A DNA stretch of 64,000 nucleotides from the NCBI GenBank assembly GCA_964036045.1, contig OZ038386.1, positions 17,248,329 through 17,312,328 of the forward strand, read 5' to 3'. A program made the translations under genes and the position numbers. Under the pieces are notes generated by a model. It saw only the letters and a list, made by a program, of their open reading frames with translations. It searched no databases and was not told the origin of the DNA. How positions within the stretch are numbered: position 1 is the first letter of the stretch; each line of letters starts with the position of its first letter. Positions 32,551 to 41,037 of the stretch are shown here, one piece after another. The stretch comes from Eutreptiella sp. 'Long Island Sound 2002'. Its lineage: Eukaryota > Euglenozoa > Euglenophyceae > Eutreptiales > Eutreptiaceae.

Positions 32551-33533
32551 AGACTATGGAGTGCATTGCCTTCATTTGCATTCTTCTGCACGTGTTTTGC
32601 TACTGTTTTTTTTTATTATCAATTTCAACCTCTACATAATTTGGTCACACACCCTCCTTTTCCTTGCTGTACCTATTTGTCTGTGTGTGTCTGCATCTGC
32701 CTGGGTATGGTATTGTTTGTTCCGTTGTTCTACTGAGGTTCAACCATGCTTGCATTGGAGTGCAATGCGTCTTTTGCCTTCCTTGCTGAATTTGCTGTTC
32801 AGTTTGTCATCTCATTCTCTCATCAATCATTGAAACTAGTCCCCCTCCCCACCCTTTTGCAATCCGGGCACATTAAACTGGTAGCCCTGGGACAAGGAGT
32901 GCTAGCCATGTACAGGGCCTGTCTGGCAAGCCTAAGTGACGCATGTTAGAAAGCAGGCCGCCTGTTTTGACCCAACATGGCAATCAAGGACAAGCACATC
33001 AACCAATTGCATAAGACGAAGAGCCGATACATTATGTGCCAGCTGAGTGACCTGCCGAATATTGCTGCATGTGCATACCAGGTTAGGGGCGCCTCTTGAC
33101 CTGCGTGCAGCCCCGTGCTATCTGTGGCTGCTGGTGGGGCTCTCTTCGTATGGGGTCTGTGTTTGTACCACCATTTTAGTGCAAGAAGGCGGACACACAG
33201 ACGAGCGTTTCGAGACACACAGGATGCAAACCTATTTGCTGCTCGAACATGAATGTACAAAGAGTCTGGTTAGTAGTAGAAATGGCAGATGCTAAAGCCA
33301 TGAACCAAATCTTTGACATGAGAGGGAGCGCTAGCGCGCGGGGCCCGCGCGCGGCATTTTTTTGGGCTATTTCCGATCCCTACCCCTAGGATGGGATCCG
33401 TGACAAGGCAGCGGTTATGAGGGGTGGTGTAGCCAATCTGCCCAATTGTGGGGTTTCAACCTTCTGGTGCTATTGAGGACAACCGGTACCTCTCCTCTAC
33501 TCTGGGGGGCCCTCGAGTTGGGGCGATGGACTC

Positions 33534-33660
33534 CCACGCTTTGGTGTGGCCCCTTGAGTTGGGGATACGGACTCACACACTTCGGTGTGGCCCCTTGAGT
33601 TGGGGATACGGACTCCCACGCTTTGGCGTGCATGGCCCCTTGAGTTCGGGATACGGACGG
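33534..33660 (+). repeat. Hairpin minisatellite, cluster 2 (41-bp period)
   Basis: Units start at about 33,531, 33,572 and 33,613. The hairpins are CCACGC/GTGTGG and CACAC-TTCG-GTGTG, each followed by CCCCTTGAGTTGGGGATACGG. A GGTGCTATTGAGGA motif (33,466-33,479) and a GCGCTAGCGC box (about 33,328) precede the cluster, as at 37.7 kb. Confidence 0.88.
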
Positions 33661-33757
33661 AGTGGTGCATTCATGTTGCGCAGTAAAGATTGCTCTTGTT
33701 GGGGAATATTGTATGGATTTGTCCTTATGCTCCTGGCACCTCTGCTGATGTATTGAT

Positions 33758-34417
33758 ATGGGATGGTTATGGACCTTCCCGCATTTCTTTGATTCTGAGG
33801 TTGTTGGGGAGGAACTTGATATATGTGCTTTGTGCTGTCAAAAGCATACTACCCTCACCCCCCCGTGTCTTTCCCCACCCCTTGTCGTTCCCTGGGGGGG
33901 GGGCGGGGGTGGGGGACTGTCACTTGGTCAGCCCAAAATTTTTCGTTGCGGCTCATTGTGTTGTTGTGTGGGTGGCTGTGTTGTGGGGCACTACCACTTG
34001 CATCCGTTGCATTCATGGCAGGACATTTTGCTCACTTTCGCTGAAATGGAACTTGATAGCACAACCATGTTTCCCCCTGGGACAAGTGTGATGTTCATCC
34101 GCTCCACGTGGGAACCTGTTTTGGGCAGGTCGTTGGACATTCAAAGCACGGTGATGCATATCGCCGCATCTCTTATGATCGTGCCTGCAAATGTACGTGT
34201 ATGATGGCGGTGTGGTCCCCCAGGGGGGGGTGGGGGACCGTCACTTGGTGACCATCCCCCAGGGGGTGGTGGGGGACCGTCTTCCCTGGGGTGGGGAACG
34301 ACACGGGGGGGTGAGGGTACGACAGAATGTGGTGAATGTCATCTAAATTATTGTGCGGAATGTATTGACCCGCACACCCTTGGGGACAAGACTATTTATC
34401 CAGTTTGGGTCGCCTAA
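33758..34417 (+). pseudogene. Cys/His-rich C-terminal frame split by a MITE (copy 1)
   Basis: The frame reads ELDICALCCQKHT up to 33,849, is interrupted by a 470-bp TIR element, and resumes as TECGECHLNYCAECIDPHT to a TAA at 34,417. Counting one TA as the duplicated target, the codons on both sides are in phase. The resumed part matches SECGTCHLNMCASCMPLH at 38,300-38,350. The pattern C-x2-C-H-x3-C-x2-C plus flanking Cys/His suggests a zinc-binding tail of RING or PHD-like type, but no family is certain. Upstream frames are also shifted. Confidence 0.5.
33850..34319. mobile_element. 470-bp MITE with 20-bp TIRs and TA flanks
   Basis: The ends are TACCCTCACCCCCCCGTGTC and its exact reverse complement; similarity extends to about 32 bp with one mismatch. 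The outermost TA on each side fits a TA target duplication as in Tc1/mariner-type MITEs. The interior is rich in G-runs (GGGGGTGGGGGACNGTCACTTGG occurs at both ends in direct orientation). It has no transposase frame. Confidence 0.65.
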
Positions 34418-35040
34418 TTCTAAGGGTGTTTCCAAGGGGCGTGCCTAGGGGCTCTTCGGGGGGAACATAGTCTACAAGTAGTGCGCAGTGCGCGCGCAGT
34501 GCAAGGATTCCCCCTGCGATTGCTTTTGGATCCATGGTTCTGTGGCTGAAGCAGTTTGAGCGGGGGAAGCCCGATTTTCGATGCTGAGCTGTGGGGTAGT
34601 CCCTGGACAGACCAGCATGGACTACCATTATGGACCTTGACGTTCCATGATTCCAACCCCCAACAACGGGCCGCATTCAGGACTGGTGGATGCCCCCCCC
34701 CAAAGAAAAACAGTGCACCCACACACGGGGCCCACCAGTCAACCTCTAAGGCGAGAGAAGTGCCGAGGATGACTGACAGAGCCACCTGTATTTGAGGTTG
34801 AGATGACGGTGTCCTTTCCAATGCACGGATAGTCTTGGTCTTTCAATATGAGTGCAACTTCAACGTAGGGCACAGCCCAGTGAACATAGTGGTTTGTAGT
34901 TTGTGAAGGACACACATCATTGCACCAAAAGGCTGAAAGTGCCGAAGGCCGGGGCATTCAGTCAATAAGAACTGACCATTGGTCTCTCTTTCTCCCTCTC
35001 TCTCTCTCCCTCTCTGCATGTCCTTCTCTGCGTGTCCCAG
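34418..35040 (+). other. No gene; strong polypyrimidine tract at the end
   Basis: No supported frame. Bases 34,983-35,040 are an almost uninterrupted CT tract ending GTGTCCCAG, which looks like a splice acceptor in front of the next reading frame. Confidence 0.45.
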
Positions 35041-35322
35041 TCCCAGGCGGCGTATGCCCGCAGGTATGCAGGGACGCACGGGAAATCCAGCTCGGAGTCC
35101 AACCAGTACACCACGCTGGAGGAGGCATGGAAGGAGCAACGGTCGGCGTTCACGTGGCGGAGCGTGAAATTCAGGGAGGTGGGAGGAGTACTGCAATGGC
35201 AGACGAGGCAGGGCGAGTGGATCCCTGTGGACTCGCCGCCGAGCGGAGGGTGCCAGAGGTGCGCGCAGCGGGGCTCCCCCGACGAACGCCACTGGTACTT
35301 TAGATGCCCACACTGGTCCTGA
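35041..35322 (+). CDS. Gag-like / zinc-binding ORF1 of element YR-2 (5' end unknown)
   Basis: An open frame of about 94 codons after an acceptor-like CT tract. It ends with GEWIPVDSPPSGGC, a C-x2-C-x9-H-x4-C cluster and HWYFRCPHWS, then UGA. It aligns with the last ~95 residues of the 793-1,485 protein (AY-x2-RY, GKS, W-R-x-K/V-F, GV-x-W, WIPVD, HW-x-FRCP-x-WS). The coiled-coil part seen in YR-1 is absent here or lies in an upstream exon. The downstream recombinase frame continues in phase after the UGA. Confidence 0.55.
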   Translation, partial: SQAAYARRYAGTHGKSSSESNQYTTLEEAWKEQRSAFTWRSVKFREVGGVLQWQTRQGEWIPVDSPPSGGCQRCAQRGSPDERHWYFRCPHWS

Positions 35323-36325
35323 CAGGACCGGCTAGAGCCCCGACCGGCCGCCCCGGGCTCCGGCATGTCGGACACGGCGGCAAAGCTGCGGGCGCTCGCC
35401 CGCCGGTGGGAGACAGCAGCCCGGTCAGACGACCCCTGCTCACCGGAGGAAAGCGCCATGCAGTCCTGGAGACCGAGAACCCGCTCGCAGTACGCGTCCC
35501 GACTACGGGCCTTGGCGGCTTACGCGGGCCGCACGGGCCCGCCTGATACAGCTGCGGCACTGGCAGGCCTCCTGGCAGAGCGGGCCCAAGCCGGCGCTAC
35601 AGCTTCGGCCCTGTGGGGTATTACCTCCGCGGTCCGGGCCGTGGAGGACCTCCAGTGGCTGCCCCCAACAGTCACCACCTTGCAAAAAAAGTATTGCGGC
35701 GGAAGCTGCATCTTCGGGCTCTCAGCCCTATCCGTCCCCGGCAGGCTTGGTCAAGCTGGTCGAAAAGGCCAGAGACTCCAGACGCGGAGCGGTGTTCAGC
35801 GCATTGGCCATCATCAGCTAGGTATGCTACCTGCGGGTGGGTGAAGCAGCTGGCATCAGGGTTACTGACCTGGCTATGCCAGGCTTTGTCCAGTTTTGGA
35901 ACTCAAAGACAGGGGAGGAGGGGTATACCACCCGCCCCCTGTACAGGTATGCGGACGGCGTCTGGGCGTGGCTTCATGGCCACATGGTTTCGCTGGGCCG
36001 ATCCTCAGACATGCTCGTCTGGCAGTCAGGGGAAGCGGGGTTGGAGGCAGGCATGGCCGAAACCCTGGCGAGCACCGCCCACTCCCGAGCCAGGTGGCAC
36101 GCCCTGCGCAGGGGAGGCGCCGCAGCGACTTGGGCCCGTAAACCACACCTCGCCTACTACAAATGGTGGGGCAGATGGCAGAGCACGGCCGTGGCAATGC
36201 AATACGGCACCAAATGGTCAGACCCGGGAGTCGTTGCCCCTACGGTGCTGCCCGCATGGTCCCGTGACAAGGGGCCTTTACCGACTCTGGAACGCGTGGG
36301 CTCCTGGCCCTGTGGGGATCCCTGA
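35323..36325 (+). pseudogene. Tyrosine recombinase of element YR-2, damaged
   Basis: The frame continues in phase from the UGA at 35,320-35,322. The core-binding domain (MSDTAAKLRALARRW, then RTRSQYASRLRALAAYAG) runs to an A7 tract at 35,694-35,700, where the frame shifts. The catalytic domain then has a TAG at 35,819-35,821 just before VCYLRVGEAAGIRVTDL (first Arg). It continues with FWNSKTGEEGY, HALRRGGAAATW (HxxR) and GRWQSTAVAMQY (Trp and candidate nucleophilic Tyr). In YR-1 the position of the TAG is an Asp codon and the A7 shift is absent. The set of motifs is that of DIRS/Crypton-type recombinases. GC content is much higher than in the surroundings. Confidence 0.7.
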
Positions 36326-37083
36326 TGTTCCCCAGTATCGCGAGCGCCCTCAACACCCCGACCAAGCGCAAGCCGAGACTTCCGCGAGGTCAGGAGCTGG
36401 AATCCACTGCGAGCGGCACGCTTGGGGGAGGAGGCGACGGAGGCCAAACCGCGACGGAGCCGGAGCAATCCCCAGGGGACGGCTCTGCTGAGATGGGCCC
36501 GGGGCCTGACACAGCTCCTACCCTCCCTCCACTTCCTCCTTTGGCCTCTGCCATTGAGTGCGGCGCCGTGTCTCGGGAAGATGCGGGTTAGCTGTGCAAG
36601 GTGGCGGGGCCTTTGGTTGCCGTGGGGGGGGGGGCGTGCGGGCCGGGTACGGCAGCCGGGCCCATCAATGTCGATTCCGACGTGGACACTGACGACAACA
36701 GCGAAGATTCCGGAAGCGAGCCCTCTGGCGAATTCGCAGTCGGCAGCGCCAGGGGCTCCCCCGGGCATCGACAGGCCGGAGTTGCCAGGTTCGTTGGGCG
36801 GGAGCGTAAGCCGTGGTCCTCCAGGGCGGCCGTTGGCCCTGTCAGAGGAGGACCCGCAGCGGGCTCGAAAGCTGGAGTGGTGGGCCGTGTCCACCGCTCA
36901 TACACGGGGCCGCGTCACGCTAAGGTGGTCCTGGGTGGTACGCAAGCCGTGCGATCCCGAGCCCCCGCACGCCGTCAAGCTGGGAGACCTCATGAAATGC
37001 CATCGAAGGTGAAATTTATTGAAAACGAAGCCCCCTCCGTGTGCAACGAACATGTCCAATCGGACTATATTTTGGGGACGTAA
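36326..37083 (+). other. GC-rich low-complexity reading frames after the recombinase
   Basis: Overlapping GC-rich open frames, the longest 36,601-37,083 (160 codons, with an acidic VDSDVDTDDNSEDSGSEPSG patch). They may be the 3' end of element YR-2 or chance frames favoured by high GC. No domain is recognised. Confidence 0.25.
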
Positions 37084-37793
37084 TTAATCAGGCAATTGAT
37101 CAGGTGGCGGGCTCTGTAGGGACAGGGAATGCACCTTGCATTTTTTCACATTTTCGGCGCCGGTTTCTCAGTGATGCAGTGTGAGAAGAAACAAGTAGGA
37201 TTATGCGTTTGAGATAATGTGTAGTTGTGCAGTCAATTACCATTTGCATATTTGCCCAACACTACCGTTTTCAGAAGAAACATTTTATTAGAATTATGCG
37301 GTTGAAATAATGTGTAGTTTTGTAATCCGCCCCCCCCCCCCCCACCATTTTGCGAAAGCACTGCCTTGTTTAAGCACCGGGAACCGGTCTGACTGGGAAC
37401 CGGTCCGAGTGTCATTTTTCTGACCACAGTTTTTATGGTCAGAAATTTAACAAAGGGTGAGTTTGTGCCGAATGTAGAGAGAAGCAGGGGCTGTGGGAAT
37501 GCCATGCACACAGTGCAAAGTTTCTGATGTCGGCAACACTGGAACCCTAGTTTTGGCCGTTTTTCACAAGTTTTTGGTTCCACAGTGGGGGTTTTTTTTT
37601 TAGCTTCTTAAGCATTCAGGATGTGGCATATTTGAATTGTCAACCATTTTTGCCCATTTTCAACCATTTCCCCTATGTGTTCTCCCTGCATGGGCATTAG
37701 CGCACCGGGTGTGCGTTGGCCATCTTTGAAAGAGTCTTATTTTGGATTCTCAACTTTCCGGTGCTATTGAGGAAAAGGGGCCAATTTTCCAAT

Positions 37794-38040
37794 CCACGCT
37801 TTGTTGCGTGGCCAGCTGAGTTGGGGTTAGGGATTCACAATCCATGCTTCGGTGTGGCCATTTGAGTTAAGGTTAGGGACTCACAATGCACGCTTCGTTG
37901 CGTGGCCAATTGAGTTCAGGTTAGAGATTGACAATCCACATTTTGGTGCGGCTTTGTGAGTTGGGGTTAGGGGTTCTCAATCCACGCTTCAGTGTGGTTT
38001 TTTGAGTTGGGGTTAGGGATTCGCAATTTGCGATTCGGTA
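37794..38040 (+). repeat. Hairpin minisatellite, cluster 3 (46-48 bp period)
   Basis: Units begin at about 37,794, 37,842, 37,888, 37,936 and 37,982, with a decayed sixth. Most keep a CCAC...GTGG-type hairpin (for example CCACGC/GCGTGG, CCATGC-TTCG-GTGTGG), then GAGTTGGGGTTAGGGATTC. GGTGCTATTGAGGA lies at 37,760-37,773 and an ATTAGCGCACC box near 37,692. Confidence 0.88.
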
Positions 38041-38375
38041 TAGCTTTTCGCCTCTTTGTACGGTTGTGGCAATGGAGGATTGTCCGTAAGGTCTGGAATG
38101 ACTTTGCAACGGAGCTGCATGGCCATGTGCAAATTTTGGTCCAGATTACTCCGTTTTGGACTCGCGGGCAGACTAGGTATCAACCCTATGGACCTCGGCT
38201 TTATGTGCCAGACTCTGTATGGGCACAGGAGCAGGCAACCATTGTAGAGGAGGAAAATGATGTTTGTTGCCAATTGTCTGGCCACCGCCTTGGGGATATA
38301 TCGGAGTGTGGCACTTGCCACTTGAACATGTGTGCCTCTTGCATGCCTTTGCATAGTTGTAGTTTGCAAGGCTGA
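37992..38375 (+). CDS. Cys/His-rich C-terminal frame (copy 2)
   Basis: A 127-codon frame; the first ~20 codons overlap the minisatellite and are probably not coding. The core reads VWNDFATELHGHVQILVQIT, then TRYQPYGPRLYVPDSVWAQEQ, then a Cys/His cluster: DVCCQLSGHRLGD followed by SECGTCHLNMCASCMPLHSC. The last cluster matches copy 1 at 34,324-34,390. It is likely the 3' end of a mobile-element ORF, because both copies follow the same minisatellite and motif series. Zinc binding is likely; the function is unknown. Confidence 0.45.
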   Translation: MWFFELGLGIRNLRFGIAFRLFVRLWQWRIVRKVWNDFATELHGHVQILVQITPFWTRGQTRYQPYGPRLYVPDSVWAQEQATIVEEENDVCCQLSGHRLGDISECGTCHLNMCASCMPLHSCSLQG

Positions 38376-38865
38376 GTGGCTACTGTCTACCTGTAAGGTG
38401 ATTTGTCGAATGAGGCTGAAACTAGTGTAACCTTGGCGTTACAAAGAAAGATTGTTATGCTTTCAATGATTGTCTTTGTGTTGATGTGCTCCAGCTTTTA
38501 TCCTGCTACTTGCCTACTCCTGTGGTTGTCGTATTTTGGAAACCAAGGAAAGGAACCAATCTATACTACAAGTAGGGCACCATACAAGATCTCAAACTCC
38601 CAACATGAAGTGCTGCAGTCAAAGAGAAATGGATGTATGAAGTATTCACAACCACAGTTCAGACTCTGACTAACGATTACAAAAGCTAGTTAGAAAACAA
38701 ACTAACTAAGATAGAAAATTGCCCTCATGGGCATCTTCTCTGAGGCATGGTCACTCTGAGATGTGAACCCTTTGTTTTTGGTTCCTTAGGTGCTGAGATG
38801 GCATGGCTTGTGGTACTGAGGTCATTGCCATGTGACCAAGGATCTTCGTAGTTATCTAGGCGGGC

Positions 38866-38945
38866 TGGGAATTGAACCCACGTCCTCTCAAAGGGACGTA
38901 CCCAAGCCCCATAGCGTGCACACCACAAGGACAGGTAAGCATTCA
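38866..38945 (-). repeat. tRNA-like sequence, probably a relic
   Basis: On the minus strand, a B-box GGGTTCAATTCCC (about 38,880) with an A-box-like TGTGGTGTGCACGC about 50 bp upstream. Stem pairing is incomplete, so a functional tRNA is doubtful. Confidence 0.3.
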
Positions 38946-39449
38946 CGAAGAGATAGATAAAAATGTATAGGTTGTGAACCAGAGCAGTACCTCAGTCAAC
39001 TCAAGATCCAGTGATTAAATCCAAATCGCTGGGGTGTCAGGAGTCCTCACAACATCTGATGCATAGTGTTTTGTTCTACAGGGCAGAATGCATTATCCCC
39101 ATTTCGGTGTGGCCAATACTAAGATAAAATTGTCTTCTGCCACAAGGCATCTTTACAACTAAAGCGATCCCGAAAGTCGATGAAACGCACTTTTTCTTAC
39201 TTACAAGGACCCCTCTACGTTTTTCTCCCACGGAGCTTGGACTGGGGAGTGTGCTAAGTGTACGCAAACGCTTGCGGACAGTGGAAGCAAGTTTCCCTTT
39301 GCACATTCTTCATATTTTTGTCACTAGCGCACCGTCTTTTGGCGCGGGACGTTGCACCATTTCCTCTAGCTAACCCTGCCATGCCAGTGTCTTGCGTCCT
39401 ATGTAGGGTGGACTCCTTCACTGGGCCACACAAAACTTGGAGCCTACAT

Positions 39450-39752
39450 TCAAGGTAGGGATCGGTAGAACGCCAAAGTGTAGGGCCTCCCGGGGCCACA
39501 CATAGGACATGGCTTCGCCACTTTGGCCACTCCTTCCTTCTCCTTCTCCTTCTCTTTGCCTTCAAGTCCTCCAACGGAAAGTCCACTGAAGGCAGCTCCC
39601 AAGCCCTTCAGGGAATCGTCCCCGAGCCCTGTTAAGGCAACTGAGAGTACAGGCTCCTCGGGTCCAGGTTCACCAGCAGGTTTTGGCGCTGGCGCTGGCC
39701 TGGCTGGTGCCACTGAGGGCGCTGTCTTCTCGGCAGTATCCTTGGTGTCCAT
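39450..39752 (-). CDS. Ala/Pro/Lys-rich ORF with a CPMC motif, unknown
   Basis: A 100-codon frame starting MDTKDTAEKTAP, with a Pro/Ala-rich first half, LTGLGDDSLKGLGAAF in the middle, a charged EKEKEKEG run and AKPCPMC near the end. It could be the first exon of a minus-strand gene whose Cys motif continues beyond an intron. No family is recognised. Confidence 0.35.
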   Translation of the reverse strand: MDTKDTAEKTAPSVAPARPAPAPKPAGEPGPEEPVLSVALTGLGDDSLKGLGAAFSGLSVGGLEGKEKEKEKEGVAKVAKPCPMCGPGRPYTLAFYRSLP

Positions 39753-40322
39753 GTTGTATTTCTTCGCCCTTCAGTGGAGTCAGTCTCGACGTACTGGTTG
39801 TACTGCACGGGGTTGCAGGTACGCCAAGAGTGAAAATCTTTGCTACCAGTGAAAGAAGCACAGGCACAGGGCATCATTGTATCATCAGGGAATCTAAATG
39901 TACACGGAATAAAGTAATGAATATGCACCATCAGTAACAAATATGCAACAATTACTACATTGGTGTATCCGCGTTGCGAACGCGCGCGCTTGTCTGGTTA
40001 CACCCCCCCACTAGGACACAACCCAGGAGGGCACACCATGGGGCCGTGGTCGAAAAACCACAACAAGACAAGCGAATGCCAAAAAAAATAGAAAATGTGG
40101 GTTAAGAGCAACCCCAAGGGGGAAGATAATGGGGTTACGCCACTACGGCACATTCCGGCCCAACCTACGAGGGACGTAGGGGGACTCCTGCAACCTAGGC
40201 CGTGTAGACTTAACTACTTCCCCAAGGCGAGAGGTACCAAGGGGTGAAGGCCGCCTAGGAGCTTCACACGGCTTCTCTCCCCACCAAAACACAAGAACAA
40301 GGGAAGAGAAGCCTAGAGCTAG

Positions 40323-41031
40323 AGAAAGATGTCCTTGATTAGTGCCCTAGATATTTTGATGAAATCCTGCAGGTTTTGAAGTTGAAAACCCAAACCAAAG
40401 CAGCAAGTAGAGCAAGAATAGGATGTGGATCGAATCAATGAATAGTTTTGAAATCCAGTGTAACACAGAAGGGCTGCAGATAGACAAAGCAGGTATAAAC
40501 ACAAAGATTCAATCACAAATGGATAATACAAAAGATTTTATATGAAAACTGGACTGACTCTAGCCTCCAAGATAGCATCAAGCACTTCATGTGTACTCTT
40601 TTGGGTGAAATGGTGCTGGTTAGGAATGTGGGGCATAGGTGTTAGGCCAACACAGAAAATGACTTGGCCAAGCAACTGAATTCAGAAACAGTTAAAAAGT
40701 AGAACCACAATAAGTGGTAGAAACAATTGAGTATAGGGGTCTTGGGGTGGGAGACCACTAGGCTTAACCTCCAAGGCCTAAAGCATGAAATGCCTATTTT
40801 ATTTCGGTATATCCTCCATGAAGGAGTGTACCTCCGCTCAGTTGAGTGGTAGGGGTGAACTTCATGGAGGGCTAGGGTTACAACCCTAGTTACTTTTAGA
40901 AAGTGTACTTTAGGCTTCAAAAGAGAGATGAAAATACTTAAGTTAGTCTTAGCATCAACAAAAGGGTTTTAAGGGGGGCTTGGCCTGGATCAAGCCCTCC
41001 AAGAAAGACATGGCAGTGACTTTTTCTTACT
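40323..41031 (-). repeat. LTR L1 (3' LTR of E1)
   Basis: 709 bp, about 97% alike to L2-L4. On the coding strand it starts AGTAAGAAAA and ends CATCTTTCT; ends are AG...CT, not the usual TG...CA. The outer flank is GCTAG. Confidence 0.93.
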
Positions 41032-41037
41032 CCCCCC
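41032..41037 (-). promoter_or_regulatory. Polypurine tract of E1
   Basis: On the coding strand CCAGGGGGG directly precedes the 3' LTR start, the expected place for the plus-strand primer. It is conserved in E2. Confidence 0.7.

Noticed and set aside
34962-35459. Minus-strand ORFs over the YR-2 element
   Set aside because: Opposite to the plus-strand ORF1, whose conserved pattern is matched at 793-1,485; the minus frames are favoured only by high GC.
37794-38040. Telomere-like GGGTTAGGG motifs
   Set aside because: They occur once per 46-48 bp unit as part of the minisatellite, not as (TTAGGG)n.
40319-40531. Hydrophobic ORF (MYYPFVIESLCLYLLCLS...) present four times
   Set aside because: It lies entirely inside each LTR on the coding strand, differs only by LTR substitutions, and in E1 is fused to pol by the E2 insertion. 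No sign that it is translated on its own.
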